Positions 18,487 to 27,179 of a stretch of DNA of 64,000 nt are shown here, piece after piece. The notes below the pieces were generated by a model that saw only the letters and a list, made by a program, of their open reading frames with translations, was not told where the DNA came from and did no database searches. This DNA is from DASZBR01 sp033763845. GTDB lineage: Bacteria; Pseudomonadota; Gammaproteobacteria; DASZBR01. The position numbers and the translations under genes were made by a program. How positions within the stretch are numbered: position 1 is the first letter of the stretch; each line of letters starts with the position of its first letter. Where the stretch lies: the NCBI GenBank assembly GCA_033763845.1, contig JANRJR010000070.1, positions 1 to 64,000 of the forward strand, in the 5' to 3' direction.

Positions 18487-18678
18487 TCACGGGGAAGGTG
18501 GCCGAGAAGTTGACGCTTCCGCGGATTTATCATGATCAGTTTTATTAGAAGGCTCCTGACCTCGCGGCAGATTTTGATTACGATGAAAGGTATATAATGA
18601 TCGTGTTGGATCTATGGTGTACGTACAACCTTCTGTAACAACGGTAGTAACGTTGCCAATGGTGGAGACTTCTTTCAT
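18487..18678 (-). CDS. Small protein of unknown function
   Basis: A 63-residue frame with a good start (AAAGGA 5 bases before the ATG on the coding strand). The first half, TIGNVTTVVTEGCTYTIDPTRS, is beta-rich; the second half is polar with Pro/Ser. It lies between att-like copies 1 and 2, the only gene in that interval. No family recognised. It is short, so coding status is moderately supported. Confidence 0.45.
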   Translation of the reverse strand: MKEVSTIGNVTTVVTEGCTYTIDPTRSLYTFHRNQNLPRGQEPSNKTDHDKSAEASTSRPPSP

Positions 18679-18712
18679 AACAATCCTTTAACGACAAAAA
18701 ACGCAATAAAAA

Positions 18713-18817
18713 TGGTGGCCGAAGGTGGAATCGAACCACCGACACAAAGATTTTCAGTCTAACGCGTGAAATTTAAATCGTTGTTTTATATATAAATATT
18801 ACGGTGGCGACCATCAC
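18713..18817 (-). repeat. tRNA-Phe 3'-half remnant, copy 2 (attachment-site-like)
   Basis: Bases 18764-18713 (minus) repeat the 52-base tRNA-Phe 3' half with an intact T-loop, followed by the same AT-rich flank to 18817 as copy 1. Because the flank is also shared, the copies are the ends of related elements rather than independent tRNA fragments. The surrounding interval 18679-19022 (344 bases) contains no gene that I can see. Confidence 0.82.
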
Positions 18818-19022
18818 GATTAGCACCGTAGAGCATAGTAGAGCACAGTTCACTCACTCAAAATCCCACAAACAAAAAATCAGGCTTATTAGAAAATTCT
18901 TCTTACTTCCCTCGCTAAAACACTGATAACCAAAAGATAATCGGAACTTATATATTATCAATCTCACTCGTTGCATTTCCGATCAAATTTGTCGGGTACG
19001 TTAAGCACTTATCATTTCGATA

Positions 19023-20462
19023 TTATTTTTTTGGAATGAAACTCTTCACCAAAGCACCGGATTGATGATTAAAATGCTTCGCCACCATATCTCGGGCACA
19101 AATTGCTAGCTTACGACTAAAGAAACCAATCTTCGCTAATTGATATCGGGTCTCATATCCTGACCGTACAAGAGATAAAATCATTACCATCAGATCAACC
19201 GGAAATGTCTTCTCACAAACCAAAGCCAGCGCAATAGCCGACCACGTTCGGGAGGAAATATTATTGTGAATGGCATTATTAAAATTCTTAAGTTTTATCA
19301 GTACAGTGGGAGGAGCAGTATCCTTATCGTCCGATGGATGCATCGGCGCACTAAAAACATACCCATTTCCCAAGGTTACTACGTGAGACAAACTATATTC
19401 TCGATGAGCACGGTAACAGTCAGAAACCGTTAGAACTCCATCTTTTTCCATACTCAAAAGATGTTTTTGGCTCAAACCTTCAACAAGCACCTGCGTAGGT
19501 GACAAAGAAGTAAATCGTTCACATACCGCTGGATTCAACGAAGCAGAAGAAAAAGGACTATCGCGTTTTACTCTATAATCAACTCGTTCTGTTCTAATAT
19601 TATAGATCAGCGTATCATTATCGTAACCAATGCGCCCGCCATCACTATCACAAAGTAAAATTTGATCGTCACTTATTCTACCCAATACAGTAATTTTTCT
19701 TTCCTTTCCGTTTGGACTAGAAATGGAACTGATTTTTTGACCCGTGATAATGTCTATGACAGTAAGAAAATTTTCCTCAGGAGGGAGAATAATGAGTTTA
19801 TCCGAGTGGATACTTTTTTTTGTTTTATAATTAATAAGGGCTTTATCCTCGAATTCCCAAGACTTTTCTAATCGATCTTCCAGAATATTCCAACAACACA
19901 CTATTCCTGCTTGACCGTGAATTGCGAGAAAAGAACCTTCATTTAAAAATTGTAAAAGAGAGATAGATCCTAATTCACTGTTACCTCTTCCCTCCACGGC
20001 TAAACATTTTCCGGTATCTATAAACCATACATACAAAGCCCCAAACATACTTTGGTTAAATAATACTATTTTAGGACTGGATAGGACGGTTACTAATCCC
20101 GGCCTCACACCGTTGAATTGATCAAATTGAATGGAGCTCAAAAATTTCAATCTTTCTTTCTGGATTTCAAAAAAATGGACTCCCATTTCACGAGAGTCTA
20201 AACGAAAAGAGGACGCAACAAGATAATGATCGTCTGTCCACAAAAAGTGATCTTGTCTCTTATTAAAAAAATCTGCGTCCTCTTCGAACAATTTAAAATG
20301 CTTCTCTTTCTTAGAAATAGGATCGAACTGGTATACTCCTGCCCTCAAAGAGTGATAGTAGACATACCGGCATTTATTCTGATCATTGGATGGGATACAT
20401 CTTCCCCCGAGATCGTTGTCTAGCGCCTCATACTCATAAACTCTCTCTTTTTCACGTGACAT
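19023..20462 (-). CDS. Beta-propeller-like protein, effector-like
   Basis: A 479-residue protein with an AGGAGA site before its ATG. Repeated strand patterns (HFLWTDDHYLVASSF, LYVWFIDTGKCLAVEG, VCCWNILEDRLEKSW, KLIILPPEENFLTVID) suggest a WD40-like propeller from about 30 to 390. One stretch, NGVRPGLVTVLSSPKIVLFN, resembles NRPGLTTMAYLWDNFIILSL of the 1682-residue protein at 58665-63713. The C-terminal 90 residues are helical. No signal peptide. It sits alone between att-like copies 2 and 3, so it was probably carried in by an element. A secreted host-interacting protein is a guess. Confidence 0.7.
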   Translation of the reverse strand: MSREKERVYEYEALDNDLGGRCIPSNDQNKCRYVYYHSLRAGVYQFDPISKKEKHFKLFEEDADFFNKRQDHFLWTDDHYLVASSFRLDSREMGVHFFEIQKERLKFLSSIQFDQFNGVRPGLVTVLSSPKIVLFNQSMFGALYVWFIDTGKCLAVEGRGNSELGSISLLQFLNEGSFLAIHGQAGIVCCWNILEDRLEKSWEFEDKALINYKTKKSIHSDKLIILPPEENFLTVIDIITGQKISSISSPNGKERKITVLGRISDDQILLCDSDGGRIGYDNDTLIYNIRTERVDYRVKRDSPFSSASLNPAVCERFTSLSPTQVLVEGLSQKHLLSMEKDGVLTVSDCYRAHREYSLSHVVTLGNGYVFSAPMHPSDDKDTAPPTVLIKLKNFNNAIHNNISSRTWSAIALALVCEKTFPVDLMVMILSLVRSGYETRYQLAKIGFFSRKLAICARDMVAKHFNHQSGALVKSFIPKK

Positions 20463-20587
20463 TCAAATCTCCTGCTAAACTTTTTCAGACTGAATTTTAT
20501 CATTTTTTGATTTTAAAAAGGCAAACTGAGTATCTTAAGCAAAGCATAATAAGGTGCCCGAGAGCGGATGAGGGGAAAAAATAAAAC

Positions 20588-20674
20588 TGGTGGCCGAAGG
20601 TGGAATCGAACCACCGACACAAAGATTTTCAGTCTAACGATGAAAATCTAAATTGTTGTTTTATATATAACTAC
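20588..20674 (-). repeat. tRNA-Phe 3'-half remnant, copy 3 (attachment-site-like)
   Basis: Bases 20639-20588 (minus) are identical to the tRNA part of copy 2; the flank to about 20674 is related but diverged. It marks the right edge of the propeller-gene interval and the left edge of the larger mobile region. In the rest of the 413-base gap 20463-20875 no further gene is seen. Confidence 0.8.
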
Positions 20675-20875
20675 GCACCTTGGCAACCCTTACAGAATGC
20701 TGAACGATGCGTAACGATGTTGTACTCATTCACGAAAAACTCACGAGCGACTATTGTCTCTTTACCTGGGTGTGTTCTCATTTAAAATTTAATCGAGAGG
20801 CCTTAATCTGACTCTAGTTAAAAAAATCCATTTAGCTAAAATAGTTTTATTACCCTATGATGCGAGAATCATCCG

Positions 20876-21805
20876 ATGCCAAACAATTTTCCTCAATTTG
20901 AACCACATCCACACATCAACAGCTCCATTTATGAAGTAGCCTTACGCTTAGCGGCATTTGACGCAAACGATAAGTTTTATGCTACCGGAACCAGCGTGGC
21001 CATTGCAGGAAACTTACTCCTAGCAGCCAAACACGTGATAGACGATTTCCTCAAGGAATTTAATTGCTCATATAATGAGAAAGCAAACATTACCATATGG
21101 GCCGTACAAATCACCAATGACAAAGATTTATATGCCATTTGGGAATGCACCGAGATATTTTCGTGGGAAAATTCAGACATTGCGATCCTGCGCATAGCTC
21201 CACTTAATGACATAGCGGCCAAGCGAAAAGCGTTAACCTCCTGCCAATTGTCATTTCTTCCCCCTAAGCAGGGAGATAACATCGTAGCATTTGGGTACAA
21301 AGGGTTAAGCAGAGATTCTTGTAAGATCACAAGAGACGGTACAGGCACCAAACATTTTGATATTCAGGACGAGCCCCACGTCACCACAGGAAAAATCCTA
21401 GATGTTTATAACAATGTAAAAAATCCTTCTCGTATACCAGCACCGTGTTTTGCTACGGAGGCAAGAGTAGATGGCGGGATGAGCGGTGGGCCTGTATTTA
21501 CAGAAAATGGATTACTTTGCGGAATATTAAGCACATCTTTCGACGTTACTGATGGAGAACTTAACACTTCCTTTGTAAGCCTTTTATGGCCCATGTTAGC
21601 GATAAAACTCCCCCTCTCAAAAGATAGAGGCTCGCAAACAACTGAATACTCTATACAAGAATTGGTGCAAAAAGGGCTTATATCAGGAACTGGATGGGAG
21701 CATTTTATTATTAATGAAAAGCTAGGCTTTATTTCACCCCCCGAAGAAGACAACGATCAGGCTTTAGCAAAATACGGCTGGATGACTTCAACTTTTATCC
21801 TGTAG
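20876..21805 (+). CDS. Trypsin-like serine protease, cytoplasmic or non-classically secreted
   Basis: A 309-residue protein with a chymotrypsin-fold catalytic triad: His53 (LLAAKHVID), Asp101 (SDIAILRI) and Ser203 (GGMSGGPVF). No signal peptide or membrane segment is seen, unusual for this family. After the protease domain (about 20-240) a tail of 70 residues (YSIQELVQKGLISGTGWEHF) is unrecognised. It may be a housekeeping-type protease or a defence or effector protein; beside att-like copy 3 it is probably part of the mobile cargo. The ribosome site is weak. Confidence 0.8.
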   Translation: MPNNFPQFEPHPHINSSIYEVALRLAAFDANDKFYATGTSVAIAGNLLLAAKHVIDDFLKEFNCSYNEKANITIWAVQITNDKDLYAIWECTEIFSWENSDIAILRIAPLNDIAAKRKALTSCQLSFLPPKQGDNIVAFGYKGLSRDSCKITRDGTGTKHFDIQDEPHVTTGKILDVYNNVKNPSRIPAPCFATEARVDGGMSGGPVFTENGLLCGILSTSFDVTDGELNTSFVSLLWPMLAIKLPLSKDRGSQTTEYSIQELVQKGLISGTGWEHFIINEKLGFISPPEEDNDQALAKYGWMTSTFIL

Positions 21806-21817
21806 ATCTACACCTCT

Positions 21818-21831
21818 AGCGGAGTTCCGCT
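21818..21831 (+). terminator. Weak terminator after the protease gene
   Basis: AGCGG-AGTT-CCGCT makes a 5-bp GC-rich stem with a tetraloop 13 bases after the stop, followed by AACTTTTCT. The stem is short, so this is tentative. The rest of 21806-22181 (376 bases) has no gene; a TGTAGATCTACA palindrome spans the stop codon and a similar GTAAATCTACACCT recurs at about 21845. Confidence 0.4.
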
Positions 21832-22181
21832 AACTTTTCTCCCGTAAATCTACACCTAAGAGACAACAGATACATCAGCCAGCTTGCTATGCGCATCAGG
21901 TTATATATGACAATTCAAGTTACTTGAGCAAAGCCTAGTACCGCCTCAATATCTTTTTAATCATAAACTCTGCAAATTAGCTGTCCTGTGAACGTCACAT
22001 GAACACCTAAGTATTTTCTTGGGACCGCCCTTACCAGTAGCTGGTAATGATCTGAGAAGCTGTAATCACGGGGAACATTATTTTTTAAGTGATCATGCTC
22101 GTCTTTCTTGAGAACCTTAAATACTGAAATACCACACTCACAAAACCAACTTTTGATTAAAAATCACATTAAGATAATTTA

Positions 22182-22439
22182 TTATTTAGCTGAGTCACCT
22201 AACATCCAAACTCGTGATACAGCATCGCAATTGGGTTTATCACTATTATTCATACAATACTCTACGGCTTCACTCCACAGCTGTGTTTTTTGGTCGTATT
22301 GTTTAACCCAAAAAGTTTGGCTCATGTCTGAGTAAACTGTAGAACTTTCCAGTTTTTGCATAGGCGTTTTACTACAACTCGCCAATAGCATTACCATCAA
22401 GAACAAAAAAAACCTTGAAAAATGAATTATTTTTTTCAT
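22182..22439 (-). CDS. EexN/TrbK-like entry-exclusion lipoprotein
   Basis: An 85-residue lipoprotein: signal peptide MKKIIHFSRFFLFLMVMLLA followed by lipobox LASC. The mature part (TQLWSEAVEYCMNNSDKPNCDAVSRVW) has the Cys...KPNC pattern of the EexN family, which blocks redundant conjugative transfer into cells already carrying the element. That fits the mobile genes downstream, although no mating-pore genes are near. Family assignment is by pattern, so moderate confidence. Confidence 0.6.
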   Translation of the reverse strand: MKKIIHFSRFFLFLMVMLLASCSKTPMQKLESSTVYSDMSQTFWVKQYDQKTQLWSEAVEYCMNNSDKPNCDAVSRVWMLGDSAK

Positions 22440-22496
22440 CTGTTTTCCTCCATAACTTCATCGTAATTACATACTACCGCGAGAACGGGAACGCAT

Positions 22497-22745
22497 TCAA
22501 ATAGGAGAGCTACAAATTGTTCGCAACTTCTCTAAAAATGAAAAGAATTTATCGCTTAAAATTGAGTAAGTTGAAAATTTTTCCACTTCGGTATCAAGTC
22601 CGATAAACACTATTTCTACACACATCAGCGATTTCTTATTTTCACTAAACTTATATTCGCGAACAAAGATTATTTCCGCTCGATTCGAACTAGTAATATT
22701 CGGTATTAAATCTTTAATTATCCCAACGTATTTTGTCATCTTCAC
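22497..22745 (-). CDS. Hypothetical protein
   Basis: An 82-residue protein starting at a GTG with AAGGAG 7 bases upstream. It is beta-strand-rich (EIIFVREYKFS, CVEIVFIGLD) with a helical end. No family recognised. It is on the same strand as, and 57 bases before, the EexN-like gene. Confidence 0.5.
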   Translation of the reverse strand: MKMTKYVGIIKDLIPNITSSNRAEIIFVREYKFSENKKSLMCVEIVFIGLDTEVEKFSTYSILSDKFFSFLEKLRTICSSPI

Positions 22746-22797
22746 TGTAATTCTCCTTTTCTAAAACTTTACAGTTCAATCACACACTATTTTTAAT

Positions 22798-22827
22798 GAT
22801 CCGCCAGACCCTAACGCCTGACGGATC
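22798..22827. repeat. 10-bp inverted repeat in a 388-bp gap
   Basis: GATCCGCCAG (22798-22807) pairs with CTGACGGATC (22818-22827) with one mismatch around a 10-base loop. No T-run follows on either strand. It lies in the leader of the 82-residue gene; the remaining 22746-23133 is AT-rich and shows nothing else. Confidence 0.4.
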
Positions 22828-23133
22828 CCTTGGTTAACTTATAAGAATTATTATGTTATTAGAATCTGCATTTTTTATTATTTCATTTCGACTGCACGTT
22901 TTTGTTTAATTGAGTATTAGTATTTAGTTATGGATGTTTTAATTATTTGTAGTCATTTTAATTATTGATTTTAAAAAAATGAACGGGTAACGATTCCTAC
23001 TTGACAAGAGAAAATAACCAAAAATAAAAAAATATTTTTTATCTCAATCACAGTAAATTAGAGTGTTTTTACTTAAAAAACATGTGGAATGAATTGTCGA
23101 CATCGAATACTGAATTAACTAATGAAAATTAGG

Positions 23134-23496
23134 CTAACTGAACTCTTTAAGATTAATTCCCTCAGGAATTACATTGACCATACCGTCTTTTATAGCTTTC
23201 TCTATTAAACGCGCTCTGCAATGACAACCTAATTTTTCTTTTAATATTTGTACGAATTTCTCTACAGTTTTGGAGGTGATTCCCATTCGCGAAGCAATTA
23301 CTTTAGCAGTCATGCCTTTCAACACATAGAACAGACATTCTGACTCCCTTTTCGTCAAATTATATTTATAATAATTTTTGCCAAAATTTATTGCTGGAAA
23401 ATGCCGAAATTGAACCCAGCTATTCGCATCCATCATCTCTCTGCTCTCTAGCACCACACCTGCTTGAAGAGTATATATCTCACTTAAAATCACCAT
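23134..23496 (-). CDS. LuxR-type HTH regulator
   Basis: A 120-residue protein whose C-terminal half is a LuxR/GerE helix-turn-helix: YNLTKRESECLFYVLKGMTAKVIASRMGITSKTVEKFVQILKEKLG, containing the conserved ESE...KGM and TVEKFV helices. The N-terminal 45 residues are short and unlike a full sensor domain. Proteins of this pattern are frequent in Legionella. It is divergent from the C1-like repressor gene, sharing the operator region between them. Confidence 0.78.
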   Translation of the reverse strand: MVILSEIYTLQAGVVLESREMMDANSWVQFRHFPAINFGKNYYKYNLTKRESECLFYVLKGMTAKVIASRMGITSKTVEKFVQILKEKLGCHCRARLIEKAIKDGMVNVIPEGINLKEFS

Positions 23497-23597
23497 AATG
23501 TCGTCAACCCAGCGTGTTCTTGCATCATTTTAACTTCCATGAGATATGACCTTTTTACTAAAACAGTTTCTACACAACACAAGATTTCCATAAACGA

Positions 23598-23615
23598 TTT
23601 ACCATATATGGTAAA
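23598..23615. promoter_or_regulatory. Perfect 18-bp palindromic operator O1
   Basis: TTTACCATATATGGTAAA is a perfect palindrome between the LuxR and C1-like genes. Its core CCATATATGG recurs at 23647-23656. Two identical cores about five DNA turns apart (49 bp) are typical of lambda-type repressor operators, so the adjacent C1-like protein is the likely ligand. Confidence 0.65.
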
Positions 23616-23646
23616 TATGGCTTGGCATCATGTCAAGAAAAAATTT

Positions 23647-23656
23647 CCATATATGG
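23647..23656. promoter_or_regulatory. Second operator core O2
   Basis: CCATATATGG again, in TTTCCATATATGGTTTT. Half-sites (ATGGTA at about 23669 and TTCCAT at about 23586) are also present. It lies about 80 bases before the repressor's GTG start, in the expected promoter zone. Confidence 0.55.
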
Positions 23657-23734
23657 TTTTGTTTTTTATGGTATGATGTTTCTGACTAAATCAATCTGAG
23701 CGATACATTGAAAAGACCCAAGGAATTTTGAATC

Positions 23735-24370
23735 GTGCCAAAATTTTCGATAAAAAAATTTCGTGAAAACCTCACCCACCTTATGGATGCGGCAAAAATT
23801 TCTATGACGGAACTCTATAAAAACACAAACATCCCTATTACAACAATTCAACGCCTAAGAAATGATCCAAAAGCAAATCCCACTATTAGCTCTTTAAAAC
23901 CTATAGCAGATTTCTTTAGCCTAACAATAGATGAACTAATTTCTGGTGACTTAACCAAACTTTCTACAAAAAAAGGCGTCTATAAAGAAAATAAGCAATA
24001 TTGGACAAAAGTGCCGATTTTAACATGGAAAGAAGCCATCAATTGGAAAGCACACCTTAAAAAAGAAAGCCCTGTCGTTACTACCGACATTGATATTAGC
24101 TCGAGCGCCTATGCTTTAAAAATTGAAGAAGATTTAGATGATGGGTTTAGGAAAAATTCAACTATCATTATCGACCCAGAAGTTGAAGCAGAAAATATGG
24201 ACTACCTTATCTCTTATAAAAGTGACTCTAAATTACCAATTTTAAAACAACTTCGCGAACATGATGGAGACTTGTACCTAAAACCATTAGTCAGGGGAAT
24301 AGCACCAACACCTTTCAAAGAAGAATATATAGTATTAGGCGTTGTTCGACAGATAAAACTAGATCTTTAA
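23735..24370 (+). CDS. C1-like phage-type repressor (XRE HTH with S24-like domain)
   Basis: A 211-residue protein from a GTG with AAGGA nine bases upstream. Residues 4-60 are an XRE helix-turn-helix (MTELYKNTNIPITTIQRLRN); residues about 105-205 form a LexA-like S24 fold (NSTIIIDPEVEA, LPILKQL, DLYLKPL). The Ser that would pair with the Lys of LPILKQ is not evident, so it is probably not self-cleaving. It likely binds the CCATATATGG palindromes upstream and controls itself and the divergent LuxR gene. Confidence 0.8.
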   Translation: MPKFSIKKFRENLTHLMDAAKISMTELYKNTNIPITTIQRLRNDPKANPTISSLKPIADFFSLTIDELISGDLTKLSTKKGVYKENKQYWTKVPILTWKEAINWKAHLKKESPVVTTDIDISSSAYALKIEEDLDDGFRKNSTIIIDPEVEAENMDYLISYKSDSKLPILKQLREHDGDLYLKPLVRGIAPTPFKEEYIVLGVVRQIKLDL

Positions 24371-24414
24371 TAATCACGGTGGGATATATTGTTATAACTT
24401 TATCGGAGCGTGAA

Positions 24415-25119
24415 ATGTATAAAACTGAGACCGAAAAAACTATTCTTTGCTTTGGCGATTCTAATACCTGGGGTTATGTTACGGGTTCCATAGACTTAGA
24501 TACACTATTGGCAAAAAGATTTGCATTCAATAAGCGTTGGCCGGGTGTACTTCAGCAAGAACTAGCAGAACCATACCGAATTATTGAGGCTGGATTAAAC
24601 GGGCGTACAACAAATATTGATGATCCGGAATGGCCAGACCGCAATGGCTTATCTGCATTACCTATATTATTAGAATCAAACTCTCCGATTGATATGATTA
24701 TCGTGATGCTCGGCACTAATGACATGAAAAGTCGCTTCAATCGCACTGCGAGCGACATTATTTCTGGCATGAGCGAGATAATCGACAAAATAAGAAGCCT
24801 GAAATTTATATCGGGCGAATCTGAAACGAAAATATTAGTGATTTCACCCCCCATAGTTACTAAAGAAGATGGATTTGGCGAAGACTTTAAAAATGCGAAC
24901 AAAAAATCATCTGAATATGCGCAACAACTTAAGCACCTGTGCAAACAAAAAAGCTGTTATCACTTAGATGCGTCAGAGTTAAAGTTTTCAGAAATTGATG
25001 GCGTGCATTTAGAAGAAAGGTCGCATCAGTTGTTGGGACAAAAGATTGCGAGAGCAGTTAAAGAGATAAATCACGAGCTTAAACCCACTCCTTCTCAACG
25101 GTTTAGCTATAACCAGTGA
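24415..25119 (+). CDS. SGNH/GDSL hydrolase (arylesterase-like)
   Basis: From ATG 24415 (GGAG upstream) the product is 234 residues. All four SGNH blocks are visible: FGDSNTWG (I, nucleophile Ser), GLNGRTT (II, Gly), LGTNDMK (III, Asn) and DGVHL (V, Asp-His). It hydrolyses esters; the closest named relatives are arylesterases. No signal peptide, so it is cytoplasmic. Its end overlaps the convergent acyltransferase gene by 17 bases. Confidence 0.85.
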   Translation: MYKTETEKTILCFGDSNTWGYVTGSIDLDTLLAKRFAFNKRWPGVLQQELAEPYRIIEAGLNGRTTNIDDPEWPDRNGLSALPILLESNSPIDMIIVMLGTNDMKSRFNRTASDIISGMSEIIDKIRSLKFISGESETKILVISPPIVTKEDGFGEDFKNANKKSSEYAQQLKHLCKQKSCYHLDASELKFSEIDGVHLEERSHQLLGQKIARAVKEINHELKPTPSQRFSYNQ

Positions 25120-26248
25120 TTGAGCAAGACTGTTCTTCTGTTTTATTCAACTGGTCCTTAATCACTATTTTGCGTAATTTTTTCCTGAATGGTTTTTCAA
25201 TGAAAAAATAACTCATCGAAGCAATAATTATTAGAGAGATGATTTGGCTTAAATATAATGCAAACGTTTGATAAGAATTAAGCCATAATATTTTTTGTGA
25301 AAATAGATTATTCGACATTAGCTGAAATGGAAACTGCATTATGTAAAGAGAATATGACATCTCTCCAAGATAGGCTAACGGTTTTAAGTTTAGAAAATTA
25401 GTCACAAAACCTTTGGAGAGTGTGACAAGCGGGACAAGCGCAAACAACGGGATTAATATAAAAACACCATTAACTCTTAAAAACAAAAATAAAATGAGTA
25501 GTATTACTGATAGCACACTGAGAAAATCATATAGAAAACTTTGTTTTTGATTCTTGATCAAGGTAAAAAAAACGTAGCCAATTATAAATTCAGATGCACC
25601 TCGTATCAGTCCGTATTTTTCGCCATGAAGATTAAAAAAATTTGGATCAGTTACAGTGAAGTAGCCAAGTACCGAGCTTGCTGATAAAAACAAAATGAGC
25701 ATTAAATATTTCTTATCAACTCTTCCGGACACATAAAATAATAGCGGGCTAGTAATATATAGAAACCACTCAACGCTTACCGACCAACCTGGAAAATTCC
25801 AAGACCATTTCGTAAACCCCAAGAAGGACCATGCCTGCATCATAACTGCATTGAGAAATAGATATTTATAGCCGTAGTCACCAAAACCTATGACAAACTT
25901 AGTAAGCGAACCGCACATAAAAAACAAAAATACTATGAATAGGCCAAATATGTAGGCAGGATAGATTCTAGCGATTCTATTTTTTAAAAAATTACAATAA
26001 TCCCTGAAATTTATAGTGCTAAACTGTTTGTAGTACCTATGAGCCAAAATGAGACCGCTTAAAATAAAGAAAGGTTCGACCCCAAAATATCCTCGATGAA
26101 TTATTGGCTCCATAAAACCTAAATTGAGCCCAGCAGAAACATTCAAATAGAGCGAATAGTGAAATGCTATTACCCACAGAGCTGCAATTCCACGAATACC
26201 ATATAAGGGTTTAATTACACTGTATGAGCTTGAAATGTCTGTGCTCAT
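25103..26248 (-). CDS. Acyltransferase family 3 (OafA/NodX-like)
   Basis: A 381-residue integral membrane protein with about ten hydrophobic segments. The N-terminus has LYGIRGIAALWVIAFHYSLY (the R/H signature of acyltransferase 3) and FFILSGLILAHRY. Such enzymes acetylate or otherwise acylate cell-surface sugars. The upstream transporter gene overlaps its start by four bases, so the two are co-transcribed. Substrate unknown. Confidence 0.85.
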   Translation of the reverse strand: MSTDISSSYSVIKPLYGIRGIAALWVIAFHYSLYLNVSAGLNLGFMEPIIHRGYFGVEPFFILSGLILAHRYYKQFSTINFRDYCNFLKNRIARIYPAYIFGLFIVFLFFMCGSLTKFVIGFGDYGYKYLFLNAVMMQAWSFLGFTKWSWNFPGWSVSVEWFLYITSPLLFYVSGRVDKKYLMLILFLSASSVLGYFTVTDPNFFNLHGEKYGLIRGASEFIIGYVFFTLIKNQKQSFLYDFLSVLSVILLILFLFLRVNGVFILIPLFALVPLVTLSKGFVTNFLNLKPLAYLGEMSYSLYIMQFPFQLMSNNLFSQKILWLNSYQTFALYLSQIISLIIIASMSYFFIEKPFRKKLRKIVIKDQLNKTEEQSCSITGYS

Positions 26249-26946
26249 TCAGAATTACTTATCAGGCGATTTGCGGTTGTAGCGTCTTGAGAAAGCTTAT
26301 CAAAGGTTTCATCTAACCCCTCTTTCATTTTTAAATAAATGACGAATAGGAATGCCGGATAAACCGAAATTAATGCGTACAACATTTTGATGGCATATGA
26401 AGCAATAATTATGTTGAGAATTTCATGAGCCGATAACGTCTGGCTGAAAGACAAAGGAAAGACGATTATAGAATTCACCAGCTCACCCACTGCGGTAGCA
26501 CCAACGCTTCTTAAACAAAAATACTTCCCCTTCAAAAGAATTTTCCATTTTGATATCGCATATATATTTACCCAAGAACCAACTAAAATTCCGACAAGTG
26601 CGATAAAAGTGAAGCGTAAATCCTGACCTAAGACTTGTTGATAGGCGTTCGTATTATTGTAAAACGTTGCTGAAGGAACTTTAATTGCGCCATTGGTGAT
26701 TATTGAAAAAAGAAAACAGCTAAGAAAAGTATAAATTAATAGCTTCTGAGCCTCTTTTGGACCATAAACCTCAGACACGACATCCCCTATCAAAAAGAGC
26801 AAAGGAAATGTCCATAAGCATGAAGAGATAACGATGCCATGCCATTCTATAATCTTGTTCGTCAATACAAGAGAGGTAAGGCAGATTGTCGTGAAGATAA
26901 CGATTAAATATGAGGAAGGCTTTCTTGTCTTGTTGACATAAATCAT
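26245..26946 (-). CDS. VUT family (YhhQ-like) transporter
   Basis: A 233-residue, six-helix membrane protein. FLIGDVVSEVYGPKEAQKLL and GATAVGELVNSIIVF match the VUT/DUF165 family, in which YhhQ imports the queuosine precursor. The pattern NGAIKVPSATFYNN and the VGSWVNIYAISKWK helix also fit. Whether this copy carries queuosine precursors is not determinable here. The next gene's start overlaps its stop (ATGA-type overlap). Confidence 0.82.
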   Translation of the reverse strand: MIYVNKTRKPSSYLIVIFTTICLTSLVLTNKIIEWHGIVISSCLWTFPLLFLIGDVVSEVYGPKEAQKLLIYTFLSCFLFSIITNGAIKVPSATFYNNTNAYQQVLGQDLRFTFIALVGILVGSWVNIYAISKWKILLKGKYFCLRSVGATAVGELVNSIIVFPLSFSQTLSAHEILNIIIASYAIKMLYALISVYPAFLFVIYLKMKEGLDETFDKLSQDATTANRLISNSE

Positions 26947-27179
26947 ACGAAGTTGAGCTCCTTAATAATGTGGCTTCATCGGTTCAGATTTGGCGTCGAT
27001 TACTAAAATTGAGTTATGCGCTCAAGAAATACACATGATTGCTCTTCAGTTAGGGGGGATTATAATTCTTTCCCCGTAAAAGTACTATAAGACGTTAGTT
27101 CTGTTAATAGTACAGACACCCTTGGTTGGGCTATAATTACAGCAATGGAGAATAACCTCATATGAAAGGATGAATCGTT

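Noticed and set aside
17918..20674. tRNA genes at the three tRNA-Phe-like sites
   Set aside because: Only the 3' half is present; D arm, half of the anticodon stem and 5' acceptor strand are absent, and copy 1 has a T-loop mutation.
20600..20785. 61-codon forward frame beginning MESNHRHKDFQS
   Set aside because: It lies on the tRNA-Phe 3' fragment read in the wrong direction; such frames are well-known annotation artefacts of tRNA attachment sites.
23666..23851. Reverse frame over the start of the C1-like gene
   Set aside because: Overlaps the well-supported repressor gene antisense; no ribosome site.
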